From Dermatemys mawii (Eukaryota; Chordata; Testudines; Dermatemydidae), in the NCBI GenBank assembly GCA_007922305.1, contig ML677335.1:16798218-16862217 (forward strand): a DNA stretch of 64,000 nt, written 5' to 3'. Under the pieces are notes generated by a model. The model saw nothing but the letters and a program-made list of their open reading frames with translations, did no database searches and was not told the DNA's origin. The position numbers and the translations under genes were made by a program. This document shows, piece by piece, positions 8,801 to 20,030 of this stretch (its first letter is position 1; each line of letters opens with the position of its first letter).

Positions 8801-11800
8801 CTATTTGCTGGCTGTAGGCTATCTACCTTTGCAGTTCCTACTTTTTTCTTCTTTTTTTAATGTTCTAGGGTCTTTCCCTAACATTGGCAACAAATACCAT
8901 AGGGCCCCTAGTGACGGCTAAATATTTTGCCCCTCTGTTGCGAAAAGAAGCCGGAGCATTTGGACATCAATTTGCTGACCAGGCCAAACAGCATAATGCC
9001 ATACTGGTGAACCTGACAGCTAAAGTAGGCTCCATAGGAGACAATGGTAAGTACTGTTTGACATGAATGTTATGCAGTAACCTAATTATTTGTCATATAA
9101 GAAGATGAACGATTGATATATTAATGTTTTATAACATCCAGTGGTGTGGGCCAGCATAGCTAATAACAATGCAGAAGATCACTATAATTTCCTGCTTAGA
9201 AAATTATAATTTATATTTTTCCTGCAAAAATGGTTTGTGCAGTAAAAAGAATAACTCTGCTTAAATTGTACTGATATGTTGTCTAACAAATATATATTAC
9301 ATTATTTCCTTTATCCCTTCTCATTGCTAAAAGTAATTATGGTGGTATATGCTGCAGCAATTTTTTAATTTTAAAATTTGTATATTCCTGTTCAGGTACA
9401 TGTGGTGAATAAGATTTATTTATCAAACATTCAAGACAGTATGTGGACTATGAATATTCAAGGAGTATTTTAAAAATTCATTCCAAAAAAGTTTTGTAAA
9501 CATTTCTTATAATTGAAGTAGAGGGTTTCATTTTATCCATCATAATTTGTAAGATCAGTGTTTGGATCGGCAAGTCTCTTTAATATAAACTTTAGAGGGA
9601 TTAAATGCAGTTTCTGAATCTGTTGTGACTTTTAGCTATACCATTTGGGGATGCGACTTTGTCAAATCTTAAGCAGTGTTGGGCAGGGCCAGTCATTGAA
9701 TTGGAGACCTAGAGAGAGAACTCACAAACTGCAGGAATTGATTCATCGTGTGGCATTTTTCCCTTTGAGTTAATATTGAGCTGATGTCCCAAGCATGATG
9801 CAAGGGGTCATTCTGATGCTAGAGATGATGAGTGAAATCCTGGGTCAATTCAAGTCAATGAGAATTTTTGCCAGTGGTTTCAACAGAGCCAGGATTTCAC
9901 AAGATGGTTTTTGTGTGAGATGTGAAACTAAGATTTCAGTCATAAAAGATCAAATAACACTTGTTACAAGAGTAAAAGGCCTCAGGCCTGGTATACACTA
10001 CACAGTTAGGTCAATATAAGGCAGCTTATGTTGATCTAATTATGTCAATGTCTACACTACAGCCTTCCTCCCACTGATGTGAGGGCCCTGCTACACTGAG
10101 ACCTTGTCTACACTGCCACGTTTCTGTGCATTAAAGCAGCTTTCTGTGGTGCAACTCCCAAGGTGTACATACTGCCATGCCATTTAGTGCACAGAAACTC
10201 GGCAGTTACTACGCTGTAGAAAAACCAGCCCAACAAGAGGCATACAGCTGTCTGAGACGGGGCTACAGCACCGCGGTGCCAGTGTAGATACCTTGGTCAA
10301 TTACATCGCTGCAGTTGGCCTCTGGGAGGTGTCCCACAATGCCTGTTCTCGCCTCACTGGTCATCGGTTTGAACTCTGCTGCCCTGCCCTCAGGTAACCA
10401 ACTATCATCCCCACTCCATAAATTCCTCGGGAATTTTGAAAGTCCCCTTCCTGTTTGCTCACTGACGAGTGCAGTGGTCTCAGCGCATCTTTCCAGGTGA
10501 CCATGCCTGTTCTACGCACCAGGCGATCCCCAGCTTGGAGCAATGCTGAGCTGCTGGACCTCATCAGCGTTTGGGGAAAGGAAGCTGTCCAGTCCCAGCT
10601 GTGCTCCAGACATAAGAATTATGATATTTGTCAACACTTCAGGAAGGGTCAGATATGATATGGACAGATTTCACGATGCATGACAGAAAGGGGCCGTGAC
10701 CAGGACATGCTGCAGTGCAGGGTCAAAGTGAAGGAACTGTGGAATGCCTATCACAATGTGCGGGAGGCAAACCTCCACTCTGGTGCTGCACCCATGAGCT
10801 CCTGGTTCTACAAAGAGCTGGACGCAATACTAGGTGGCGAGCCCACCTCCACTGCAAAGGTCTCTGTGGATACTTCAGTGGCTTGCATGCCAGTCAAGAG
10901 TGGACCGAGCCAGGAGGAGGAAATCTTGGACAAGGCTGTGGAGGTTAGCAACTGATCGGTAGCAGTCTATAGTGCAATCACCACACACTTCTCCAATGAC
11001 AGGGCAGCTCTCATTCTTGTGTCTTTGCACCACAGGGCTGGGGCGAGCTCATCACACATTCCCGTGAATGTGACTTTCCTCATCCGAAAGTTCTGCAGCC
11101 GCTGCTCGTTATCCCAGATGCTCATGATGATGTAATCCCACCACTCAATGCTTGTTTCCCAAGTCCAAAAATGGCATTCCACTGTGGTCAGCACCTCCAT
11201 GAATGCCACATGCAATCCCATGTCATGGCTACTATGCGTGGCAAGATCAATGTCACACTCCTTTTGTCTTTGTAGTTTAAGGAATAACTCCACAGCATAT
11301 TGGTCAACAGTGCAGGATCCATTCCTGCAGACCACAGAGGGAGAGCTCGCAGTACATAAACCTTTGAAAGATGACACCAAATACCGGACAGAAGCATGGG
11401 GATTGCTGGGATGCAAAGCAGTACATCATGGGGCATTGGGACAGGACCCATGACCCCCTCTGCCTTCCCACAACTCTTAGCAGCAGAAGAGAAAGAGATA
11501 CTCTGGGATAACTGCCCAGAGTGCACCACACCGAATACCAACGCAAGTGTGATCATGCTATTACATAGGTAGCCGACAGTGTGAACACACAACAGCGGTT
11601 TCCCTTCAGCGCTCTCTGAGAGCAGCGCTGTAAATGTCGGTGCTGTAATTCTGCTAGTCTAGATGTTCCCTGACATAATAACTCCACCTCCACAAGAGGC
11701 GTAGGGATTATTGAGAGGTAGTGTCTACCTTACATCGGCTGTCTTGTCAATTTCATGGCAGGAGCTGTGAAATTGATAAAAAAACTCCTGCTCTCATGGA

Positions 11801-14800
11801 GAGCTGGGCAGCTGGACCCTGCTCCTGGCTGGTAACTCTGTAACTCTGCTTGAGCTAGATCACCAATAATAGCAGTGTGGCCAAGGAGGTTCAGGTTAGC
11901 TGCCTGGATATTCTCCTGACCGGCTCACTGATTGTGCATGAGCTGCTGCTTGAGCTGCAGCAGTCACACTGCTCTTTTTAGTGCTGCTAGCAAGCTCCAG
12001 CAGAGTTAGCATGTTCATGTCTACTCACGCCTGGAATTATACCTGCCAGCTGCTGTATAGACATATTCCTAGCCTGTAAGTTCTAGGGTATGGATTGCGA
12101 GTGAAATACTGGCACCATCGAAGCCAATGGCAAAACTGTGTCTTATGGGTTCAATAAAGTGCCAGAAACATTTATAAGGCTGTACAAATATTAACAGAAA
12201 TAATTGAATTTGAAAGGAAAATGTCAAGATTGATAGACCTAAAATGTAGAACATTTTAAAAAGTTTTATTTAAACTCTGATTTCTGACTTCCACATTTAC
12301 AAATACCTTTTAGAGAAGCTAGTGTGATTTTGATGAAGAGTGTTGTTTTGACATTAAATGACTGTTGAGCATATTTACAATTTCCTTGGATGAGACTCTT
12401 AAAACTCTATTAAACAGATGTGTTTATAATTTCTCCAGATAGTCACTGATGATATTTGTTGGTTAACTAATTCTAACCCAAAGTTTTAGAAATAGGCCTG
12501 ATCCTGCTTTCTTTGCACACACAATACTTTTAATAGGGGATTTGACTATGCAGGTAATGGGGGATCTGACTCTTTGGGATAGTTTCTTTCCACATTTTGA
12601 GAGTACTGACTATTTCTTCTTTTGCAAGTTTGCATAAAATGTACAGTGTAAATGCCTTTTTGTGTCCTCAACTATCCAGAATAGGAGTGCTCAGAACAGC
12701 CTCAGTAATAATTTTCCAAAATGTAAAAAAGAGCCTGAACCAATAAAAAGTGAGATGGAAAGAAAGGCATTCAATTTCATCAATTTATTACATTCACAGT
12801 TTAAGCCAGCTCCTGATTCTTATCATATCAGTAGAAGTTTACCAGGAACAAATCTCAAAATAAATTGGAACATGACCTCAATAAATATTTTTGAATAGTG
12901 CTAATTTTAAAGTAGCATCACTTGCCAAGATATTTTGATGATTTTCTGTTGGCCTAGTAAGAAGTAACCATAACTGAGGACACTTCTGTGCCCTGAAAAG
13001 GGCAAGGTTTTGAGCTGGTAAGCCTAATACAGTTCAGGTTATGAATGAGAAAAAAGCAGAATCATAGTAACAGGATTTGTTACTTATGCTACAAACTGGC
13101 CCACTGCCCCACTTTATGGTCAGTCTGTTGTGAGTGGCTCCAACGACTGGGTCCTATGTGCTTCTGAATCAATAGGGGCTGGGTAGAGTCTTGTTACTGT
13201 TTCTAGCTCTGAGACTAGGTCACATTCCCAGGATTACAACTCTTCTCTGATGCCCTTGTTTGGGGTGTGTAGGTGCTGCAGTCCAGTTGCCCTAAGTCAG
13301 GGGTCTCAAACTCAATTTACCTTAGGGCCAGTGCCAGTCCCCAAATCCTCCCAGCGGGCCAATAAGGTCACTCATGCCACCCAGAACCCGCCCGCCAAAA
13401 CTCCACTCCCCCACCTGCCTAAGGCTGTGGAAGGGAGTTTGGATGGGATAGGAGGTCTGGGGTAGGGGACTGGGGTGCAGGCTCTAGGAGGGAGTTTGGG
13501 TGCAGAAAGGGAGAGAGATTGGGCTCTGGGAGGGAGTTTGGGTGGGAGAGAGGGCCTGGGCCACAGGCTCTGGGGTGGAGTTTGGGTGCTGGGTGCAGGC
13601 TTTGGGCTGGAGTAAGGGATGAGGGTTAAAGCAGGAAGGGGAGGGGTTGCAGGCTCTGGGAGGGAGTTTGTGGGCGGGTGGGAGGGGGTGTGTGGGGTGA
13701 GAGTGCAGGTTCTGTGAGGGAGTTTGGAGGCTGCGGGTCTGTGGGGAGGGTGTGCAGGCTCTGAGAGGGAGTTTGTGGGTAAAAAGGGGGTCGGGAGGGG
13801 TGGCACCTGGGGCTCCAAGGCGGAGCAGGGATCCTCAGGCACCGCCCCCGCAGCTTACCATTGGCCACAGGGGCGCTCAGGGCAGAGGAAGCACAAGGAG
13901 GCACAGCCCGGTTCCGCCCTGGGGCCACAGGGAGTGACCAGCAAACACATGGAGCAAGCAGGCAGACACTACTCAGCTCTGCTGCGCTGCCAGGGCCCCA
14001 GGCCATTTTAAATCACCTGTGGGGGGGAGCGCCTGGGGGCAGCAGATGGGGTCAAAGGAGACACCTAGCCCCAAAACTGCTGGAGCCCCATGGGCCACAT
14101 TGGGGAAATTCATGAGCTGCAAGTTTGAGACTCCTGCCCTAAATGCTGAAACCAGTGCCTCAGGTCTCCTGGACCTTCCACTCACTTACACATGCTTCCA
14201 CTTAGGCTGTGGGCTCTCTGGACTTTTAGTTTAACCCCTTCAGTGACAGTGAGAAAGGAAAACTAAAGACACAGACTTAGCAATGGAATTTCTTAAGTGT
14301 AGTAACTTTTACTCTTGAAAGACTCAAGAGTTACTGTGACAGCCTTGTTGGTGCCTGCTGTGAATCAGCTCCATGAATCCACCAGCCTCTGGCAACACAC
14401 CAAGCACTTCCTTCAGGGCCTATGCAGGCCCTCGTTCCCTCTGTGCAGGTTAGTGAACGGCCCACACCAACCCGTACAGCTTCTCACAGCATTCCATGTA
14501 TTGTCAGCGTCTTATCCACTGAACACCCATAGAACTACCAACCATGTTGCTCCCAAAGGAACAGTGGTAGACGCACTAGCTTGTAAGATTCAACCCAGCA
14601 TTAGCACTTTGCTTAACGCCACAGCACTTATATATATTTATAGTCTGGAGAAGAGAAGACTGAGAGGGGACTTGATAACAGTTTTCAAGTACATAAAAGG
14701 TTGTTACAAGGAGGAGGGAGAAAAATTGTTCTAAACCTCTGAGAGTAGGACAAGAAGCAATGGGCTTAAATTGCAACAAGGGAGGTTTAGGTTGGTGTGA

Positions 14801-17800
14801 CAAAGCTCCAAGTGTGTGCTTGTGGGTCCTGCGCTTCCTGGCAGATTTAGGGGCCTCAGAAACTCATCTAGGCCCCAGAGTGACCTCCCTTTCTCAGTAT
14901 AATTGGCAAGAGTCACCACCTAATGAGTTACCTTCATCACAGGCCAGTATGGAAGATGGAAAAGGGGGGAGCCCGGGCCCGCCCTCTACTCCAGACTCCA
15001 GCCCAGGGACCCTAATAGTATCAGCTATGATGGCTGACCTTTTATCCACAAACACAATACAATTCCCTGGGCTACTTCCCCACAGCAGTCCCCGCTTCTT
15101 CAAACTCCACTTCACCCTTACCTCAGGGCCTCCTTCCTTCAGTATGATATGTTGTCCGACACTCAGTCTCACCAACAGCATAACTTCCTTCCACAGCTCC
15201 TGACACCCACACCCACACCCACCTGACTAACTGGGAGGTTTTTATCTGGTTTCAGCCAGTCCCTGATTGGCTTCAGGTGTCCCAATTAGGCTAGCTGTTT
15301 CTACTCCTTTCTAGAAGGTTCTTAATTGGCCCTAGGTGTCTTGATTGGCCTGGAGTAGCCTTTGTTTGGCTATCCAGGGAACAGGGACCTGCACATCCTG
15401 AGGCTGATATACCTGCCTTCCAGCACTCTCCTATACCCTTCTGGTCTGACTCCGTCACATTGGACATTAGGAAGAACTTCCTAACTGTCAAGGTGGTTAA
15501 GTACTCGAATAAATTGTATAAGGAGGTTGTGGAATCTCCATCATTGGGGAGTTTTAAAAGCAGGTTGGACAAACACCTGTCAGGGATAGTCTAGAATAGA
15601 TAATACTTAGTCCTGCCTTGAGTGCAGGGGACTGGACTAGATGACCTCTTGAAGTCCCTTCCAGTTCTATGATTCTATAGTGAAAACAAGAATAAATTTA
15701 CTATCAGGGATCCAAGATTCAGGCAATAAGGAGTAAAGATATTGGAAACAAATAGTTACATATAAAACAAAATCATAACTCACTTTCTAGAGACTAAATG
15801 TAACAGATTAACTCCTATCTAATTAAGTTTTAAGGAAAGGCTTCTTCAGCGTTTTCAACCAAGGTTGGCTCAGACACTGTTTTCATGAATATAAACATGC
15901 TGTCTGTTTACTTCCTAGAGGCAGGATCCCGGTGTGTCATATATATATATATATATACACACACATCTGTACATACATTTGACAGTTATACTAATGACCT
16001 TTGTGAGCATGGCTTTTATTTGAGATCACGTCATTCTTTGGTGAACTAGAATGTATACACAAGATTCATGAGATTTCTGTAAACCCTGTACACCCACTGG
16101 CCAGTTGGCATTAAAAAGTTCTTGGGTCACAGTTACAGATCTTTTGAAATAACAAAAGTCTTGAGATGCCCCTAGTCTTAGCTCACCCCTTCTAAGAGTC
16201 AATGGTTCATCAGTGTTTCAAGCTGGGCAGTCTCTCCTGCACATCCTTCTTGTGGCTGGCAATGGTCAGCCCCCTGCAGAGAACAGAAGCTCCCTCTTAA
16301 ATAAGGTCTCTGTGATGTGTGCTCCAACTGAGAAGCTCCAAATCCAGCAGCCATACTTGTTAATCCTCCCACGTTGTGAACCCCTGTGTAGAAAAAAACA
16401 TTGTTCTATGGGGGTAGGGCCAGAAGTTGAGAGAGAATCAAAGTCAGTAGCCCCAGACTGCAGTCTGGATGGTTTCTCAGTGATAGCCCTGCAGTGAGGT
16501 GCCAAACACCTTTCCCAGGCAGGGCAACTGTCTGGATTGCAGCCTAAGAGGCTTTCCCTTGGGCAAGTACTATTCCCACACACTGTACAACATAGAGTTC
16601 ATAATTTGATCCTGTCATATCCCACTCTGTTACAACAAATTCCAGTCAGTTTTCCCAATGAAACTAATTTTGAAACAGACCGGGCTTCCTCGTTCAGACT
16701 TTGCTTGCACCTATAATAGAACTAAATTATGAAAGGCATGATACAAAATGATAGTGTGTTATAAAGCACCAAAGAACCTGACCATTTGTGGTAACTGAAG
16801 AATCTAAGGCCCCCCCTTTTTTTTCTTCAAGAATAGGAAGTTAACCCTAGTGTCTTGGCAAAATTCCATTTTGAGTTATTCCTTTTTGTTCCTCTAAACT
16901 TCCTCCTGCAGTTTAAATTGGATATATCATCTTTCACTTCCAGTTGTATTTTCTTGTGTGGTACTGCTGTGCACTAGTTTATACATGCCATGTTTTACCT
17001 CATATGTGTGTGCATTTAGGGGGTGCAGAAGTCATTTCTTTATACACTTTATGTATATCATTTGTAAAACTATGGATTTTTCTGAATAAACAGCTTTATA
17101 AAAAGTTGAGAATTATTCTAACAGTAAATGTAAAAAAATCCTGTACATAAAACTGCAGTTCTGAGACTTTGTGAAAAGGATTAATTACATGCTAAAGTAA
17201 ATGGGTGAAGAAGGAAAAACACCTTTACTTTATGTATAATATTAGTATAAAATTAGAGAGTGTGACTCATTTTTGGCTGGGTGACTCATACTCTCAGGGA
17301 ATTAATTATCCAACACAAGTAATTCGAAAATAGACACATGGCATAGATAAACATGAACCCTGAGTTCAATGTTAACTATTAGGTTGAGTACAGAACTGGG
17401 AGAAAGGACTTCATGAAAACTTATCTCAGTTCTGCCATTGACTTCCTATCTGTCCCTGAGCAAATAAACATGGGGAGATAAAAGTAAAAATATTAGGTAA
17501 CTGAATTTAGAAGGAAACTTGGGGGTAAATAGTAAGAGTCCACTATTCTTTTTTCTAGAATTACTCATTTTGTTGTGTTTTTCATAGATTTTAAGGCCAG
17601 AAAGGACCATTATGATTATCTATTTTGACTTTTTGCATAACGCAGACCACAGAATTTTATGTAGTGGTTCTTGCATCAAATTCATAACATCTGGTTGAGC
17701 AAGGAGCGTATCTTTTAGAAAGACGAGCTAAACAATGATGAATCCATTGGTTTTGCCAGATCTTTTTCAGGAAAAAAATATAGCCTTCCCATGGCTAAAA

Positions 17801-18242
17801 AATGTGGGATAATGCTGAATGTACCAGCAAATGACCAAATGGATATTCACTAATATATTATTTTGAAATCTGCCAAATATATTAAAATGCTACAATTATG
17901 ACACAATGCTGCTCGTGGCTTTGCAAAACGTGCTTACGTGACATATTGTTTTTAGCCCTAGGTGGATGGTATAGCTACAGGATGTCTAAAGCAGCTTTGA
18001 ACATGGCTACCAAGAATCTCAGCATTGAACTTGGAAGAGGGAAAACTAAAGTGGTGTGTGTTGCTTTGTATCCAGGAACTGTGAATACGGACTTATCAAA
18101 GCTTTATTACAGGAATGTTCCCAAGGACAAACTGTTCACCCCAGAATATTCAGTTAGTTGTCTAATGAATATTATTGAGAACCTTGATATGGGGAAAACA
18201 GGGAAGTTCTTTGCTTGGGATGGATCTGCACTACCTTGGTAA
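5514..18242 (+). CDS. Short-chain dehydrogenase/reductase, C-factor-like, three exons, with one in-frame stop
   Basis: Exons 5514-5837, 8869-9046 and 17956-18242 join in phase (0, then 1) to a 262-codon frame, the usual length of classical SDR oxidoreductases of the C-factor / sniffer type. These are soluble NAD(P)H-dependent carbonyl reductases. Visible parts are: a beta1 strand MAGVILV; the glycine motif GASRGLG at residues 9-15; NSGA at 87-90 where SDRs usually have NNAG; Asn117; Ser163; and the catalytic Tyr175-X3-Lys179 (YRMSK). The C-terminal region has PGTVNTDL and ends AWDGSALPW. Codon 8, expected to be the Thr of the TGxxxGxG motif, is TAG (5535-5537). All splice sites are canonical and the rest is intact. 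It is therefore a recent pseudogene, a null allele, a sequencing error, or a gene with an unseen alternative 5' exon. The natural substrate is unknown. A poly(A) signal AATAAA lies at 18567. Confidence 0.78.
7048..7252. mobile_element. Non-autonomous hAT element (MITE), copy 2
   Basis: Sister of the copy at 181-429: same start (AGCGGTCCTCAAAC), same end (CTTTGAAGACCACTG) and a similar GC-rich middle. Its 8-bp duplication is ATCTACAC / GTCTACAC (7040-7047, 7253-7260), lying within the terminus of the enclosing Harbinger-like element. Confidence 0.75.
7382..7524. mobile_element. hAT MITE with TGTTCCCTCT termini
   Basis: The left end CACTGTTCCCTCTGAGCTG and the right end AATTAGAGGGAACATTT are inverted repeats. 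The flanking 8-mers are CTCCCAAC / CTTCCAAC (7374-7381, 7525-7532, 7 of 8). The interior is rich in GTGTGCGCAC-type palindromes and does not code. Confidence 0.65.
8869..9046 (+). CDS. SDR gene exon 2
   Basis: The acceptor is a long pyrimidine tract ending TTCTAG|GGTCTT. The donor is GACAATG|GTAAGT. It encodes GLSLTLATNTIGP (with the conserved Asn of the SDR fold), then AKYFAPLL, and NLTAKVGSIGDN with the catalytic serine. It leaves one base for the next codon. Confidence 0.85.
10503..10955 (+). pseudogene. Harbinger Myb/SANT-like protein gene, broken
   Basis: The start ATG at 10503 is followed by SPAWSNAELLDLISVWGKEA, the tryptophan-spaced helix of a Myb/SANT-like (MADF-type) domain. The domain continues in another frame from about 10663 with QCRVKVKELWNAYHNVREAN and WFYKELDAILGGEP. 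Between them, at about 10626-10660, an insertion of roughly 30 bases bounded by TATGATAT on each side shifts the frame. The frame ends at TGA 10953-10955. In intact elements this protein binds the transposon ends and carries the transposase into the nucleus. The region after GGEP is short, so the C-terminal part is also lost. Confidence 0.72.
10967..11416 (-). pseudogene. Harbinger transposase, N-terminal fragment
   Basis: The minus-strand frame contains WDNEQRLQNFRMRKVTF, then MCDELAPALWCKDTRMRAAL and SLEKCVVIAL. This is the segment before the helix-turn-helix in HARBI1-like transposases. The frame stops right after VVIAL, so the helix-turn-helix and the DDE catalytic core are absent. Downstream on this strand lies the 3' end of the Myb-like gene in tail-to-tail arrangement. 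The start shown is only the first methionine of an open stretch. Confidence 0.7.
13298..14136. mobile_element. hAT non-autonomous element with internal tandem repeats
   Basis: The left end CAGGGGTCTCAAACTCAA and the right end AAGTTTGAGACTCCTG are inverted hAT termini. The 8-bp duplication is CCCTAAGT / CCCTAAAT (13290-13297, 14137-14144). About 13430-13790 is a degenerate tandem array of units like GCAGGCTCTGGGAGGGAGTT, strongly G-rich on the plus strand. The long proline-rich frames on the minus strand come from this array and are not genes. Confidence 0.75.
14642..15680 (+). mobile_element. CR1 LINE 3' fragment, split by an LTR
   Basis: The left piece (14642-14795, GAGAAGAGAAGACTGAGAGG) and the right piece (15460-15680, GGACATTAGGAAGAACTTCC to GATTCTATAG) join into a normal CR1 3' end. 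The break is caused by the LTR at 14796-15459. ATGATTCTATAG is the usual CR1 3' octamer tail. Confidence 0.78.
14796..15459. mobile_element. Solo LTR of an LTR retroelement inserted in CR1
   Basis: The element starts TGTGACAAAGCTCC and ends ACTCCGTCACA, giving the TG...CA ends of LTRs with a perfect 6-base inverted terminus (TGTGAC/GTCACA). TTGG is present on both sides (14792-14795, 15460-15463), a 4-bp duplication as made by many retroviral and Gypsy-type integrases. No internal gag/pol/env is present. It is an old copy left by recombination between two LTRs; whether ERV or Gypsy cannot be told. Confidence 0.65.
17956..18242 (+). CDS. SDR gene exon 3 with catalytic Tyr and Lys
   Basis: The acceptor is ATTGTTTTTAG|CCCTAGG, and the two leading bases complete an Ala codon. 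It encodes GGWYSYRMSKAALNMATKNL, with the YxxxK active site, then the substrate-loop segment PGTVNTDLS, and ends at TAA 18240-18242. The 3' UTR runs into a MIR-like SINE, whose tail region supplies an AATAAA at 18567-18572. Confidence 0.88.
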
Positions 18243-18359
18243 AGACTTGTTTTAATGGAGATGCTCCAGTACCGTGGAGATGAGAGCAATATAAATACTT
18301 AGCTAGATTATAGTAAACCTATTTTTATAGCATATTATGAGGGCATTCTAAAGATATTA

Positions 18360-18560
18360 GATTTTAATCCCAGTTCTGTCACTTGCAGTATGACTTTGAG
18401 CAAATAACTTTAACTTCTCTGCGCCTCTAATTCACTATCTGGTAAATGAGGATAATACTTACTAACCTCAGGGCTCTTGAGGTTAAATTTATTAATGTTT
18501 GTAAAGGGTTTTGAGAGTCCCTAAGAAAGATTCAGTAAAGTATATAGTTGTGGTTTCATT
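18360..18560 (+). repeat. MIR-like SINE
   Basis: Shows the MIR core: AATCCCAGTTCTGTCACTTG, then TGAGCAAATAACTTTAACTT, then TAAATGAGGATAATACTTAC. It forms part of the SDR 3' region and lies just before the AATAAA at 18567. Confidence 0.7.
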
Positions 18561-19849
18561 AATGATAATAAAAGCATACTAATGATTTGCTGCAAAGATT
18601 TGTATTATTTATTCATATACCATGCCTTGATTTGTGTAAACTGGGTGAGGTTAGACTTAGAGAGAAAAGGGATTACATAGCAGTGGGAGACAGGCTATTT
18701 CAAAAGGCTGTTGCGTGTAACCTCTTCTCTTTGTTTTTTATGCTATCAGTTTGAAAGGTGATGCAACAGTACAAGACAGATCTGATTAAATCAAATCTAA
18801 TGGTGACGTCCAGCAGTGGTGAAAACAGAACTCAGTGTGCAAAGCTGTGAACATTAGCTCCATTTTAGGCAAGTCTGCTGAAGACCTTCTCTTTCTCCTC
18901 CATCTCTCTTTTTTTCCTCTTTTATTGACGTGTGCCAGATTTAATGGTTACTGGCTGCAGGGAACCTCTACCCCCAGCATACAAACAGTCACACCTCCCC
19001 TAAAAACTCAGATGCAGACTGCATTTTAAGTATTTACCATACAATGAAAGCATGAATAAGAGTCTGATTACAGTTTTGTCATAGGTGTTCTGGCTTATTT
19101 TCACATGTTATAACAAAGAAGAAAGATTGGCAAGTTTCAGTGAAATGTTCATGTGGTTCAAATGTAACTCAGTACTTGGACTAGGGATGGACAATGACAT
19201 TACAAGTTCATATTCACTGGAGGCACAGGTACATACTTATTCTAAAAATGAGGCCACTTACATCCTTATATGAAAGTATTGCTGCACAGGACACATGAGC
19301 TTGAGACTAATGAGACAAGAGAATGACTGACAAAACTGTTATATAGATCACTGAGTAGTACTCTTTACCCTGTGAACTTTGTCCAGCTCCAAGAGATGTA
19401 CAGGAGAGCAGAAAATAAAACAATTGGTGACGCAGGGGACAATCACATAAACTATGCCAAGCATACTGTTTACAGTTTGTGTGTTTTGTTGTCCACAACC
19501 TGACTACTCAGAACTTTGATCATAATGGTGACAGCTAAATCACATCACATTTGTGTACACACAAAATAAAGATACGAAGATCTTCTTGGGGTATTAAAAA
19601 CAGGACAACAAAACATTGATGAAAAACTGCAGGGGGTGGTGGTCAGTGTGGTAGGCTCAGGGAGTCAGAACAAAAGCTAGAAAGACAAATGAGAAGTGAG
19701 AGCGCCTACAGAAATGAGAGATGTACATAAATCCTTGTTTCTGTTATAGAACACAAAGAGGGAGACATTTACAAGGGTCCATGTAATGAATGTACTGTAT
19801 GGCGCATGGAAGGTAATATGGTCTGAAGAAGTGAAAGCATTTGGTTGAT

Positions 19850-20030
19850 AGGAGATCCTGAGCTTTAGGCCCAGCTCTGCCATTGAGTTGTTTTGTTCAG
19901 CTCACCATTGCTTCATTTTCCCCATCTGTAACATGAGAATAATGATGATTTTTCATTTTTATAAAATGTTTTGAGATCTATGGACACAAAGTGCTATATC
20001 AGTACTAAGCATTATTTATTATAAAGTCAG
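19850..20030 (+). repeat. MIR-like SINE
   Basis: Contains CCCAGCTCTGCCATTGAGTT, then CATTTTCCCCATCTGTAACA and AATAATGATGATTTTTCAT, the usual order of MIR core motifs. Old and diverged. Confidence 0.65.

Larger units (their letters stand above)
5838..8868 (+). other. SDR intron 1
   Basis: About 3 kb of mostly AT-rich sequence. Apart from the nested transposon group at 7034-7690, I see no conserved element or RNA gene in it. Open frames on either strand are short and random-looking. Confidence 0.7.
10100..11670. mobile_element. Internally deleted Harbinger transposon with two gene remnants
   Basis: The element is bounded by TGA on both sides (10097-10099 and 11671-11673), a 3-bp duplication as expected for PIF/Harbinger. 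The ends are roughly inverted (GACCTTGTCTACAC and GTCTAGATGTTCCC). Autonomous Harbinger elements have two genes, a Myb/SANT-like DNA-binding protein and a DDE transposase; remnants of both are present in opposite orientation. The catalytic half of the transposase is missing, so the copy cannot move itself. Confidence 0.7.
9986..11800. mobile_element. Older DNA element interrupted by a Harbinger insertion
   Basis: The left part (9986-10099, GGTATACACTACACAGTTAG onwards) and the right part (11674 to about 11800, CATAATAACTCCACCTCCAC onwards) read as one element if the 1.57-kb insertion between them is removed. The right terminus is not preserved clearly. It has no gene of its own. Confidence 0.45.
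9047..17955 (+). other. SDR intron 2
   Basis: About 8.9 kb. It contains a Harbinger element inside an older element (9986-11800), a hAT element with tandem repeats (13298-14136) and a CR1 split by a solo LTR (14642-15680). A MIR-like scrap lies near 17395-17520. A diverged reptilian dispersed repeat lies at 17583-17690 (TAGATTTTAAGGCCAGAAAG). The stretches 14145-14640 and 15680-16640 may be halves of one older element, but I cannot name it. In 12070-13290 and 16640-17390 I see nothing. Confidence 0.6.

Noticed and set aside
13372..14011. Proline-rich minus-strand frames of 126-156 codons
   Set aside because: Product of the G-rich tandem repeats inside the hAT element at 13298-14136.
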